Of a DNA stretch of 64,000 nt, positions 36,130 to 46,346 are shown piece by piece. This DNA comes from Rhizobiales bacterium 65-79 (GTDB lineage Bacteria > Pseudomonadota > Alphaproteobacteria > Rhizobiales > Rhizobiaceae). The number at the start of each line of letters is the position of its first letter. Position 1 is the stretch's first letter. The stretch is from positions 1-64,000 of the forward strand of contig MKRJ01000044.1 of assembly GCA_001896885.1 (NCBI GenBank), in the 5' to 3' direction. A program made the position numbers and the translations under genes. The notes under the pieces were generated by a model that was not told where the DNA came from, did not search any database, and saw only the letters and a list, made by a program, of their open reading frames with translations.

Positions 36130-36569
36130 GGCAAGCGGGTTCGACAAGACGTTTCCAATCGGCATGGCGGAATGGCAGGGGCGGTTCGGGAGCACCGGCA
36201 TTAACCGAACCTGTTCACCATGTCACCTGCTTTGAAAGAGAAGGGGCAGCGCCCGCGGCGGCGCCAGGGCGGCGGTCGCCGCGCGCGCCGGGCCTCCCCC
36301 GGCCGGGCCCTTCTCTGTGGGCGCCATCCCCAAGCAAGAGCGGTTACAATACATGAACGAACGTCAAATCCGCCGGAAATGCTTTGCGACCATACAAGAG
36401 CAGCGCTGCTGAGCGGAAAAGAACTTGGCGGAAGGGATCCGCCGCTTCCTTCAATTGGTAAACCGGCAGTGAACGGGCGTTAAGTTTTTGTCCGCACCCC
36501 TTATACGGGAAATTATACTATTTATGACATTTTACTCCCGCGATACCCCATCCAACGAGGTGAACGGGC
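36130..36569. other. spacer upstream of the TadG-like genes
   Basis: About 440 bases without a convincing gene. The first third is GC-rich with a GGCCGGGCC-type stretch. The last 90 bases before the TadG-like start are AT-rich (TTATACGGG, AATTATACTATTTATG at about 36500-36525) and look like a promoter region. A good Shine-Dalgarno, AACGAGGTGAACGGGC, precedes the ATG at 36570. No exact -35/-10 pair is claimed. Confidence 0.4.
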
Positions 36570-38459
36570 ATGTTGCGCAAGTTTCTCGCCGACCGGCGCG
36601 GCAACTACGCGATGATCACGGGTCTGATGATGGCGCCGCTCATGGGCGCCATCGCCGTGGGCGTGGATTACACCGAGATGAACCGGCAGTACCAATACAC
36701 CCAGAACGCGCTGGACGCGGCGGGCATCGCCACCGCCCACCGTTATCTGGAGGGTGCGGACACAACCACCCTGATGAGCTACGCCAATTCTTTCTTCGAC
36801 GCCAACCTGGGGCCCGTCAATCCGAACGACACGGTCCTGACGGTGACCTTGCCCGACCCGAGCGCGGGCGGCGGCGGCACCCTCACCATGTCGGCGAAGC
36901 TCACCTACCACCCCTATTTCTATCCGACCTTCCTGGCGCTGCTCGGGCAGAATCCGAACTCGTTCAGCGCGGATTTCAAGTTCAACGCACAGACCGACGT
37001 GCGGCTGAAGGACACGCTGGAAGTCGCGCTGGTTCTCGACAATTCCGGTTCGATGTCGGACATCGGCAAAGGTTCCGGCCAGGAGAAGATCGATCTCCTG
37101 AAGTCGGCGTCCAAGGAACTCATCCAGACGCTGGTGACCAGCGCCGCCCAGGTGAAGCAGGTGGACAAGCCCGTCCAGTTCGGGCTCGTTCCGTTCGCCG
37201 CCTCGGTGAATGTGGGGCCGCAGAACGCCACTGCCACCTGGATGGACACGGACGGCATCTCGCCCATCCACCACGAGAATTTCGACTGGTCGACGATGAA
37301 GGCGGCCGATGCCAACAAGCGGGTCGATCTGATCGGCGGCATCTACTACAAGAAGGGGTCGGATTGGGGTACGCAGGAAAACCAGAAGGTCACCCGCTTC
37401 ACGCTCTACAACGACCTGCAGCGCACCATCCAGACGGGCACCGTCCAGACCTGCACGGGCAGCGGCAGAAACAAGAGCTGCACCAATACGCCGGTATACG
37501 GCACGACGAGCTACGCCTCCTGGGGGGGCTGCGTCGAGCAGCGGCCGAGCCCCTATGACGTGACTGACGCGGCTCCGGACAGTTCCAATCCGGCAACGCT
37601 CTTCGTCCCGATGTTCGCGCCCGACGAAACCGACAACAAGGATTCGTCGCGACGCTACGCCATGGGCAATTGGTGGAACGACAAGACGACGACCGGAACC
37701 GATGCGCAGCGTCAGGCCTATATGCCGAAATATTATACGCCTGCCCCGAACGGCACCGCCGCGGCGACCGGCGACGGCGGTCCGAACGCGAGCTGCACCA
37801 CGCAGCCGATCACGCCGCTGACCGACGTCACCAATACAGCCGGCATGAACACGATCACCGCAGCGATCGACGCCATGCAGCCGGACGGCGGCACCAACGT
37901 TGTCTCCGGCATGGCCTGGGGATGGCGTGTCGTCTCGAGCGGGTCGCCCTTCACGGAGGGCCGTCCTGAGTCCCAGCGCGGCAACGACAAGGTCGTCATC
38001 GTGCTGACCGACGGCGCCAATACCTACTACACGCCGCAATCGCTCGGCTACAACGACCTTGCCGGCAACAAGTCGATCTATGCCGACTACGGCTACACGG
38101 GCAAGAACTACAATGGCGGCTCGACGACCCGCCTGTTCATGAACACGGACGTGTCGAAGACGGACTTTTCCAATACCAACTACACCAAGGCCATGGCCGA
38201 GCAGATGGCGACGCTATGCACGAACGCCAAGGCCGCGAACGTGATCATGATGACCGTCTCGCTCGACCTCGACCCGACCAACAGCGCCGAGGCGGCACAG
38301 ATGGCCGCGCTCAAGACCTGCGCTTCCAACTCGCGCTTCCGGACGGACCCGACCACCGGGCAGCCCGCCAAGCTCTACTGGAACGCGACCGGCGGCAGCC
38401 TGTCGGACGACTTCAAGGCGATCGCCGACGAATTGTCCAACCTGCGCATCGTCGGCTGA
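36570..38459 (+). CDS. TadE/TadG-like protein with von Willebrand A domain, copy 1
   Basis: A 629-residue protein. Residues about 10-55 (RRGNYAMITGLMMAPLMGAIAVGVDYTEMNRQYQ) form the single hydrophobic TadE/TadG-type N-terminal segment. A VWA domain follows, with MIDAS motif VLDNSGSMSD near residue 156 and VIVLTDGANTYYTP near residue 480. A long insert with several cysteines (TCTGSGRNKSC, WGGCVEQRP) interrupts the fold. TadG proteins take part in Flp pilus assembly or localisation, and VWA forms may bind ligands or metal. No tad/cpa genes lie nearby. A close paralogue follows 227 bases later. Confidence 0.85.
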   Translation: MLRKFLADRRGNYAMITGLMMAPLMGAIAVGVDYTEMNRQYQYTQNALDAAGIATAHRYLEGADTTTLMSYANSFFDANLGPVNPNDTVLTVTLPDPSAGGGGTLTMSAKLTYHPYFYPTFLALLGQNPNSFSADFKFNAQTDVRLKDTLEVALVLDNSGSMSDIGKGSGQEKIDLLKSASKELIQTLVTSAAQVKQVDKPVQFGLVPFAASVNVGPQNATATWMDTDGISPIHHENFDWSTMKAADANKRVDLIGGIYYKKGSDWGTQENQKVTRFTLYNDLQRTIQTGTVQTCTGSGRNKSCTNTPVYGTTSYASWGGCVEQRPSPYDVTDAAPDSSNPATLFVPMFAPDETDNKDSSRRYAMGNWWNDKTTTGTDAQRQAYMPKYYTPAPNGTAAATGDGGPNASCTTQPITPLTDVTNTAGMNTITAAIDAMQPDGGTNVVSGMAWGWRVVSSGSPFTEGRPESQRGNDKVVIVLTDGANTYYTPQSLGYNDLAGNKSIYADYGYTGKNYNGGSTTRLFMNTDVSKTDFSNTNYTKAMAEQMATLCTNAKAANVIMMTVSLDLDPTNSAEAAQMAALKTCASNSRFRTDPTTGQPAKLYWNATGGSLSDDFKAIADELSNLRIVG

Positions 38460-38506
38460 GCGAACGCACCACAGCCGACCGGAACGGCCGGTCGGACCGG
38501 AAGAAG

Positions 38507-38535
38507 ACGCCCGCCCCGCGCGGGCGTTTTCCTTT
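38507..38535 (+). terminator. rho-independent terminator after TadG-like copy 1
   Basis: ACGCCCGC (38507-38514) pairs with GCGGGCGT (38520-38527) around a five-base loop and is followed by TTTTCCTTTTTT. It ends transcription of the first copy, so the second copy likely has its own promoter. Confidence 0.8.
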
Positions 38536-38686
38536 TTTCGGCGCCTACCAGGCACATCCACGGCGTGGTTAACGGCAGCAGAACCGGCGCATTCCCATTC
38601 GAGCTTTTTTGCAAACGGCCGGTTAGAGCATTCATGCGAAAAGGAAAACGGGCTCAGTCAGTAGCCCGAGCGAGGGGCAAGCTTCC

Positions 38687-40624
38687 ATGATCCGCCGGTT
38701 CCGCGGGGACATCCGCGGCAATTTCGGGATGATCGCGGCCTTCGCCATGCTGCCCATCATGGGCGGCCTGGCGCTCGCGGTCGACTATGGGGAGATGAAC
38801 CGCGAGCGGCAGATCGTGTCCAACGCGCTCGACGCGGCCAGCGTGGCGACCGGGCGGCAGATCGTCCAGGGCGGCACCGACGCCGAACTCATCGCCTACG
38901 CGACCAATTTCTTCCATGCCAATCTCGGCCGCATCAACCCGGCCGATACGACGCTGACCGTGACGCTGCCCTCGAACGCGGCGGGCGGCGGCACCCTCAA
39001 GCTCAGCGCCGTGCTGAACTACAAGCCGTACTTCTTTCCCGTATTCAAGGATCTGCTGAACGGGGGAACCGCCGGCAACATCAACCTGGCCGCCCAATCA
39101 GAGGTCCGCCTGAAGGACACGCTCGAGGTCGCGCTCGTGCTCGACAATTCAGGCTCGATGAGCGACGTGGGCACCGGCTCGGGCGAGGAGCGCATCGACC
39201 TCCTGAAGGACGCGGCCAAGCAACTCGTCGACACGCTCGCGGCGCAGGCGGTGCTCATCAAGCAGGTGGACAAGCCCGTGCAATTCGCCGTCGTGCCTTT
39301 CGCGGCGTCGGTCAATGTCGGCCCGCAGAACGCCGACCAGCCCTGGATGGACCAGGACGGCATTTCGCCCATCCACCACGAGAATTTCGACTGGGCCTCC
39401 ATGTCGACCGGGAACCGGCGCGCCGAGAAGGTCGACGGCAAATGGGTGAAGGCAGGCTCCGACTGGGGCGACGAGGAGGGAGACCTCCTGACCCGTTTCT
39501 CGCTCTACCAGGACATGAAATACGTCAGCTCGCGCGAGTGGGTCTCCACCGGCCAGGAATATGTCTGCACGAAGACCAACAAATATACCGGGGCCTGCAC
39601 GCAAGGACACTGGCAGGACACCGGCTATTACGACAACACCATTTCGCAATATTCGAGCTGGCAAGGCTGCGTCGAGGAACGGCCCTACCCCTACGGCGAC
39701 AACGACGCGGCGCCCGATCCGTCGAACCCCGCGACGCTTTTCGTGCCGATGTTCGCGCCGGACGAGCCGGGCGACCGATGGGCGACCGCCACCAAGCCCA
39801 ACCCGTCCAATTACGGCGCCGCGAACAACTACTGGAACGACAACGAAAGCGCCACGACCGGCCTCGACCGCGAGCAGGACATGGCGAAATACTATGTCGT
39901 CCGGCCCTATGGCGTGACTTCGTCCAAGGGAACGGGCCCGAACTATTCCTGCACGACCAATCCTATCACCCCGCTCACCGACGTGACCGTTCCCGACGGG
40001 CTGCAGGCCATCAAGGATGCGATCGACGCTATGGCGCCTGACGGCGGCACCAGCGTGCCTTCCGGCCTCGCATGGGGCTGGCGCGCCGTGTCGAGCGGCC
40101 CGCCTTTCACGGAGGGGCGGCCGGACGGCCAGAAGGGCAACGACAAGGTCGTCATCGTGCTGACCGACGGCGCCAACACCTACTATACGCCGGGCTCGCT
40201 CGGCTACAGCGACCCGGCCGGCAACAAGTCCATCTATGCCGATTTCGGCTACCTCCTGCCGGGCTACAATGGCGGGTCGACGCCGCGGCTCTTCCTCGGC
40301 ACCGACAGCAATGTCGGCCAGTTCGACTATTCCAACAGCAACTACACAGCCGCCATGAACGAGCACATGGCGACGCTTTGCGCGAACGCCAAGGCCGCCG
40401 GCGTCATGGTCATGACAGTGGCGCTCGACCTCGACGCGACGAAGACCGCCGACCAGACGCAGATCGCGGCGCTCCGCTCATGCTCGTCGGATTCGCGTTT
40501 CCGCATGGATCCGAGCGACCCGACCAAGCCGGCGAAGCTGTTCTGGAACGCCACCGGCGCCACGCTTTCCGAGGACTTCAAGGAAATCGGCAACGAATTG
40601 TCGAACCTCAGGATCGTCGGATAA
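38687..40624 (+). CDS. TadE/TadG-like protein with von Willebrand A domain, copy 2
   Basis: A 645-residue paralogue of the preceding gene. It has the same N-terminal hydrophobic segment (RGNFGMIAAFAMLPIMGGLALAVDYGEMNRERQ). MIDAS DNSGSMSD is near residue 152, with shared blocks VPFAASVNVGPQNA and DGISPIHHENFDWASM. The C-termini are almost the same (KLFWNATGATLSEDFKEIGNELSNLRIVG against the copy 1 end). The central cysteine-bearing insert differs most. GAGCGAGGGGC lies upstream of the ATG. The terminator between the copies suggests separate regulation. Function is likely cell-surface assembly or adhesion; direct evidence is lacking. Confidence 0.85.
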   Translation: MIRRFRGDIRGNFGMIAAFAMLPIMGGLALAVDYGEMNRERQIVSNALDAASVATGRQIVQGGTDAELIAYATNFFHANLGRINPADTTLTVTLPSNAAGGGTLKLSAVLNYKPYFFPVFKDLLNGGTAGNINLAAQSEVRLKDTLEVALVLDNSGSMSDVGTGSGEERIDLLKDAAKQLVDTLAAQAVLIKQVDKPVQFAVVPFAASVNVGPQNADQPWMDQDGISPIHHENFDWASMSTGNRRAEKVDGKWVKAGSDWGDEEGDLLTRFSLYQDMKYVSSREWVSTGQEYVCTKTNKYTGACTQGHWQDTGYYDNTISQYSSWQGCVEERPYPYGDNDAAPDPSNPATLFVPMFAPDEPGDRWATATKPNPSNYGAANNYWNDNESATTGLDREQDMAKYYVVRPYGVTSSKGTGPNYSCTTNPITPLTDVTVPDGLQAIKDAIDAMAPDGGTSVPSGLAWGWRAVSSGPPFTEGRPDGQKGNDKVVIVLTDGANTYYTPGSLGYSDPAGNKSIYADFGYLLPGYNGGSTPRLFLGTDSNVGQFDYSNSNYTAAMNEHMATLCANAKAAGVMVMTVALDLDATKTADQTQIAALRSCSSDSRFRMDPSDPTKPAKLFWNATGATLSEDFKEIGNELSNLRIVG

Positions 40625-40673
40625 GTTCTCCCAAGCGGGCGATCCGCGCCGGACGAATCCGAAACCGCGCGTC

Positions 40674-40702
40674 TTGACTCTGCAAAAGCCAGAAACTATC
40701 TG
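40674..40702 (+). promoter_or_regulatory. sigma-70 type promoter of groESL
   Basis: TTGACT at 40674-40679 and TATCTG at 40697-40702 are separated by 17 bases, just upstream of the CIRCE element. Position and spacing fit a vegetative promoter under HrcA control. Confidence 0.6.
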
Positions 40703-40711
40703 AGCGCCACG

Positions 40712-40738
40712 TTAGCACTCCCTCCCAGCGAGTGCTAG
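40712..40738. promoter_or_regulatory. CIRCE element, HrcA operator of groESL
   Basis: TTAGCACTC (40712-40720), nine bases, then GAGTGCTAG (40730-40738). This matches the CIRCE consensus TTAGCACTC-N9-GAGTGCTAA with one change in the last base. HrcA binds it to repress groESL without heat stress; hrcA itself is not in the window. Confidence 0.95.
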
Positions 40739-40799
40739 CAGCCGATCCGGACATCCGGACGGAGGAGACAGCAACATCCCAATCCGAGGGTTCAAGAAC

Positions 40800-41096
40800 A
40801 TGGCAAAGACGAAATTTCGCCCGCTTCATGACCGCGTGGTCGTACGCCGGGTCGAATCTGAGGAAAAGTCGGCCGGCGGCATCATCATCCCGGACACCGC
40901 CAAGGAGAAGCCGCAGGAAGGCGAGATCATCGCCGTCGGCTCGGGCGCCCGCGACGAGGCCGGCAAGCTCGTTCCGCTCGACGTGAAGGCGGGCGACCGC
41001 GTGCTCTTCGGCAAGTGGTCGGGCACGGAAGTCAAGCTCAATGGCGAGGATCTCCTGATCATGAAGGAATCCGACATCATGGGCGTCATCGGCTGA
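40800..41096 (+). CDS. groES: co-chaperonin GroES
   Basis: A 98-residue co-chaperonin. [38 protein letters not shown] contains the mobile loop that docks on GroEL, and [33 protein letters not shown] follows. Length is normal. It is the first gene of the CIRCE-controlled operon, 61 bases before groEL. It caps the GroEL chamber. Confidence 0.98.
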   Translation: MAKTKFRPLHDRVVVRRVESEEKSAGGIIIPDTAKEKPQEGEIIAVGSGARDEAGKLVPLDVKAGDRVLFGKWSGTEVKLNGEDLLIMKESDIMGVIG

Positions 41097-41154
41097 GACA
41101 CGCCTCTCCATCCGCATCTTCAACCTGAATTCGGGCCAGAGGCCCAGGAGCTGA

Positions 41155-42801
<1,647 letters not shown>

Positions 42802-42827
42802 GCCCACGCTTCCAGCATTTGTCGGAA

Positions 42828-42853
42828 GGGCGGCCGAAAGGCCGCCCTTTTTT
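42828..42853 (+). terminator. rho-independent terminator of groESL
   Basis: GGGCGGCC (42828-42835), loop GAAA, GGCCGCCC (42840-42847), followed by TTTTTT. Stem, loop and T run are all textbook. Confidence 0.92.
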
Positions 42854-42855
42854 CA

Positions 42856-43569
42856 TCAGCGATAGGCAAAGACCGTGCTCGGCTTCAATGCGGCGCCGCT
42901 ATCGCCGAAATCCGGCACGGCATATTCCGCGACCGGCTGCAGCCGGGCATGCGGCAGGAACGCCCTGCCCGGATCGCCGACCAGCACCTCCGCCCCCGCC
43001 GTGAGGCAGCGGTCGAGGAAGCGCGTGACGCGCCGCGCAAGGGCGGCCGAGTAGAACAGGTCGCCTACCGCGACCAGATCGAGACCGGGCGGCGGCTCGG
43101 CCCTCGTCAGGTCGCGGTCCAGGATTTCGAGCGCGACGCCGTTCGCCGCCGCGTTCAGGCGGATCGCGGCGATGCCGTTGCGGTCGATCTCGGCGGCCGT
43201 AACCGAGGCTGCTCCCGCCCTGGCGGCGGCGATGCCGACGAGCCCGGAACCGGCGCCGAGGTCCAGCACCCGGCGCCCGCGAACATTTTCCGGCCGGTCG
43301 AGAAAATGACGGGCGAGAACGGCGCCGCCCGCCCAGGCATAGGCCCAATAGGGCGGCGTTCCCTCCCCGCTCCTTCCGGTCAACCGCCAAAGGCCGCTGC
43401 CGGGGTGAGCGGTATAGAGGCTGATTTCCGGAATGGACGGCACGGACCGGAGGCACATGTGCGCCTCGATGAAGGCGGGAGCATCGGCGATATCGGCAAT
43501 CGCGGGATCGTCGGAATCGCGGCCCGGTGCCGTAACGTTCTTCCACACGGGAATATCCTCAATTCGCAT
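42856..43569 (-). CDS. class I SAM-dependent methyltransferase, possibly ETF-beta lysine methyltransferase (METTL20-like)
   Basis: A 237-residue protein from the ATG at 43569; the frame is open to 43614. The N-terminal part has FIEAHMCLRSVPSIPEISLYTAHPGSGLWRL and PPYWAYAWAGGAVLARHFLDRP. VLDLGAGSGLVGIAAARAGAASV binds SAM, and DLVAVGDLFYSAALARRV holds the post-II motif. This layout resembles the METTL20 group, whose Agrobacterium member methylates lysines of ETF-beta; I rely on memory for that link. It is convergent with groEL. Identity as a small-molecule or ribosomal-protein methyltransferase is the alternative. Confidence 0.7.
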   Translation of the reverse strand: MRIEDIPVWKNVTAPGRDSDDPAIADIADAPAFIEAHMCLRSVPSIPEISLYTAHPGSGLWRLTGRSGEGTPPYWAYAWAGGAVLARHFLDRPENVRGRRVLDLGAGSGLVGIAAARAGAASVTAAEIDRNGIAAIRLNAAANGVALEILDRDLTRAEPPPGLDLVAVGDLFYSAALARRVTRFLDRCLTAGAEVLVGDPGRAFLPHARLQPVAEYAVPDFGDSGAALKPSTVFAYR

Positions 43570-43658
43570 CGGCGGTCGGAACCCCGTCCGACGCCGGGCG
43601 TTTTTACTCAACACGACCCAACAGGCAATTCAACGCCAGCAACCCGAGGAGCACACAG

Positions 43659-43844
43659 ATGGTGAACAAGGATCAGATGAAAGGCGCCGCCAAGCAGGTG
43701 TCCGGTTCGGTAAAGGAAGCGGCCGGCAAGGTCACGGGCTCGAAAGAGACCGAGGCCAAGGGCAAGATCGAAAAGGCAGCCGGCAAGGTCCAGAAGGCCT
43801 ATGGCGACGTCAAGGAAGACGTCAAGGACGCGACCCGGCGCTGA
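43659..43844 (+). CDS. CsbD family stress-response protein
   Basis: A 61-residue very hydrophilic protein: MVNKDQMKGAAKQVSGSVKEAAGKVTGSKETEAKGK. This repeated GxxKxxxGxxK pattern is the CsbD family. Members are induced by general stress in many bacteria, with unknown mechanism. CCGAGGAGCAC provides the ribosome site. It is followed by a terminator and stands alone. Confidence 0.92.
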   Translation: MVNKDQMKGAAKQVSGSVKEAAGKVTGSKETEAKGKIEKAAGKVQKAYGDVKEDVKDATRR

Positions 43845-43873
43845 CCCCGGAGCCATCATGGCATCAAGAGAAA

Positions 43874-43896
43874 GGCGGCCACCCGGCCGCCTTTTT
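43874..43896 (+). terminator. rho-independent terminator after csbD-like gene
   Basis: GGCGGCC (43874-43880), loop ACCC, GGCCGCC (43885-43891), followed by TTTTT. It lies 30 bases after the stop codon. Confidence 0.85.
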
Positions 43897-43996
43897 CGTG
43901 TCAGCCTGATTCCCGCCCTCCCGCCCGGGCGAAAGTTTCGCAGGAGATTCCGTTTTCCCCGGCAAACAATTGTCAACCATGGAGAAAGCTCGCCCA

Positions 43997-45274
43997 TCAA
44001 GGCAGGCGCGTTGCCAGGACCTTGTCGATGCGGCGGCCGTCGAGATCGACCACCTCGAACCGCCACGCCCCGATATCGATGCGGTCGCCCGTGTCGGGAA
44101 TGCGCTGGAATTCGTTGATCAGGAAGCCCGCCACGGTGTCGTAGCTGCGCCGGCCCGGCAGGCTCAGATAGAGAAGCTCCGCCATCTCGTCGACCGGCAT
44201 CCAGCCGGCCAGCAGCCATGATCCGTCCTCGCGCCGGACAGCCTCCGGCTCGTCCTTCTCGGTGTCGGAGCGGAAGGCGCCCGCGATCGCGTCGAGGATG
44301 TCGGCCGGCGTCAGCAGACCCTCGAAGTGGCCGTATTCGTCGAGCACCAGCGCGACAGGGACCTCGGCGTCGCGCAGCAGGCGGACCGCATCCAGCCCTT
44401 CCAGCGTGTCGGGAACGACCGGCGCCGGGCGCACATGGCGCCTCAGGTCGAATTTGCGCTTCAAGGTGAGCGGCTTGATGAGGTCGCGGACGATAACGAC
44501 GCCGATCACGTCGTCGGGCGTTCCGTCGTAGACCGGCAGATGCGAGTGCCGCGAATCGAGCAGCGCCTTGCGCAGTTCGGCGTCGCCCAGCGTGACATCG
44601 ATCAGTTCGACATCGGTGCGGGGCGTCATGATCGCGCGCACGGTCCGGTCCGACAGCCGCATCACGCCGGAGATCATGAACTGCTCGGCGCTTTCGATGA
44701 CGCCGGCGCTCTCGGCCTCTGCCACTACCGTCTTGATCTCCTCCTCCGTGACGGCGCTCTGCGGCTCGGTCGAGACGCCGAACAGCGTGAGCAGCAATCG
44801 CGTCGACACGTCCAGCAGCCAGACCAGGGGTGCTGCGGCGCGCGACAGGAACAGCATCGTCGGCGCCATCATGCAGGCGAGCCGTTCCGGGTTCTTCAGC
44901 GCCAGGTGCTTGGGCACGAGCTCGCCGATGATGACCGACAGGAAGGTGATGAGACCGATGACGATCAGATAGCCGGTCAGCTCGGCGGCATTCTCCGAAA
45001 GCCCCTCTGTGATCAGGAAGCGGCTCAGGCGCTCGCCCAGCGCCGCGCCGGAAAAGGCGCCGGCCAGGATGCCGACCAGCGTGATGCCGATCTGGACCGT
45101 CGAGAGGAACCTGCCCGGATGGTCGATCAGCCGGATGGCGGCGGCCGCCCCGCGCACGCCGCGCTCCGCCATCGGGCCGATGCGGGCCTTGCGCGACGAA
45201 ACGATCGCCAGTTCCGACAGGGCGAAGATACCGTTGAGAAGGATGAGGACCGCGGCGACGACAAGCTCGAACAT
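43997..45274 (-). CDS. CNNM/CorC (UPF0053) membrane protein with CBS domains
   Basis: A 425-residue protein if started at 45274; an ATG at 45313 is also in frame. The DUF21 domain (residues 1-190) has four membrane segments, opening MFELVVAAVLILLNGIFALSELAIV, then KPERLA-like PERLACMMAPTMLFLS. A CBS pair follows with RTVRAIMTPRTDVELID and VALVLDEYGHFEGLLTPADILDAIAG. The C-terminal CorC_HlyC domain is WLLAGWMPVDEMAELL and IDIGAWRFEVVDLDG. Relatives move or sense Mg2+ or Co2+; older annotations say hemolysin. It is divergent from the zinc operon. Substrate is not provable. Confidence 0.9.
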   Translation of the reverse strand: MFELVVAAVLILLNGIFALSELAIVSSRKARIGPMAERGVRGAAAAIRLIDHPGRFLSTVQIGITLVGILAGAFSGAALGERLSRFLITEGLSENAAELTGYLIVIGLITFLSVIIGELVPKHLALKNPERLACMMAPTMLFLSRAAAPLVWLLDVSTRLLLTLFGVSTEPQSAVTEEEIKTVVAEAESAGVIESAEQFMISGVMRLSDRTVRAIMTPRTDVELIDVTLGDAELRKALLDSRHSHLPVYDGTPDDVIGVVIVRDLIKPLTLKRKFDLRRHVRPAPVVPDTLEGLDAVRLLRDAEVPVALVLDEYGHFEGLLTPADILDAIAGAFRSDTEKDEPEAVRREDGSWLLAGWMPVDEMAELLYLSLPGRRSYDTVAGFLINEFQRIPDTGDRIDIGAWRFEVVDLDGRRIDKVLATRLP

Positions 45275-45394
45275 CAGCGGCGGATCGGTAGCGGCAAGCG
45301 GCGGCGAGGTCAATGGCGCGCGCCGAAACGGCCCCTCACCTGCCCTGGAGGATTTTTCGCGGCCCCCTCTTGCCAGGGCCTACGCTCGTCGGTA

Positions 45395-45415
45395 AATGTT
45401 ATATTGTTACGTAAC
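45395..45415. promoter_or_regulatory. candidate Zur box upstream of the zinc uptake operon
   Basis: AATGTTATATTGTTACGTAAC at 45395-45415 contains the perfect palindrome GTTACGTAAC (45406-45415) and the half-site AATGTTATA. It resembles alphaproteobacterial Zur operators, which are AT-rich with TGTTATA-type arms. It lies 50 bases before the znuA start and about 120 bases from the divergent CNNM gene. Zur is encoded at the end of the same operon. Confidence 0.6.
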
Positions 45416-45464
45416 GAGCTTACAGCTGGCCGGCATCCATCATCCATTGCCGAAGGAAACATCC

Positions 45465-46346
45465 ATGCGCTCTCTTCTCCTCGCGGCCGTCATGCTGGCG
45501 GCGGCCCCTTTCCTGTCCTCCGGCGGCGCGCTTGCCGCCGAAAAGGTGAATATCGTCGCCGCCGAGAATTTCTACGGCGACCTTGCCCGGCAGATCGGCG
45601 GCGACCATGTCGCGGTCACCAGCATCTTGTCCAATCCCGACGAGGACCCGCATCTGTTCGAGACCAGTCCCTCCACCGCGCGCTCGGTCGCCGACGCCAG
45701 GATCCTGATCTATAACGGCGCCGGCTACGATCCGTGGATGGAGAAGCTGGTTTCGGCTTCCCCCGCTCAGGGCCGCTCGGCGATCGTCGCGGCCACGCTC
45801 ACCGGCCGGAAGGAGGGCGACAACCCGCATCTCTGGTACGACCCCGCGACACTGCCGGCGGTCGCCAAGGCGCTTTCCGGCGAGCTTGCCAGGCGCGATC
45901 CGTCGAACGCCGCCGACTACAAGGCGAACCTGGCAAAATTCAACGCTTCGATGGCCAAGGTCCGCAATGACATCGCCGAGGTCCGCAAGGCCTATGGCGG
46001 CACGCAAGTGACGGCGACCGAGCCGGTCTTCGGCTATATGGCCAAGGCGCTCGGTTTCAGGATGCTGAACGAAGAATTCCAGACGGCCGTGATGAACGAC
46101 GCCGAGCCGACGCCAGGCCAGGTCATCGCTTTCGAGAAGAGCCTGAAGGACGGGTCCGCGAAGGTCCTCTTCTACAACTCGCAGGTGACGGACCAGGCAA
46201 CCGAGCGCCTCCTCCGGATCGCCAAGGACAACAAGGTTTCCGTCATCGGCGTCTCCGAGACGATGCCGGCCGGCCAGACGATCCAGACCTGGTTCGGCGG
46301 ACAGATCGAGGCCGTCGAAAAGGCGCTCGCCGCGCGCACCCAATGA
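45465..46346 (+). CDS. znuA: zinc/manganese ABC transporter solute-binding protein (ZnuA-like)
   Basis: A 293-residue periplasmic protein of the cluster A-I metal-binding family. The signal peptide is MRSLLLAAVMLAAAPFLSSGGALAA. Metal-site residues H63 (DPHLFE) and H122 (NPHLWYDP) are present. At the third site, usually His (HDAY), it has TATEPVFGYMAKALG with E186, and the final Asp site reads SETMPAG with E265. It has no His-rich loop. It overlaps the ATPase gene by ATGA, and Zur is encoded three genes on, so zinc is the likely metal. The start chosen gives the signal peptide; the frame is open upstream to 45396. Confidence 0.85.
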   Translation: MRSLLLAAVMLAAAPFLSSGGALAAEKVNIVAAENFYGDLARQIGGDHVAVTSILSNPDEDPHLFETSPSTARSVADARILIYNGAGYDPWMEKLVSASPAQGRSAIVAATLTGRKEGDNPHLWYDPATLPAVAKALSGELARRDPSNAADYKANLAKFNASMAKVRNDIAEVRKAYGGTQVTATEPVFGYMAKALGFRMLNEEFQTAVMNDAEPTPGQVIAFEKSLKDGSAKVLFYNSQVTDQATERLLRIAKDNKVSVIGVSETMPAGQTIQTWFGGQIEAVEKALAARTQ

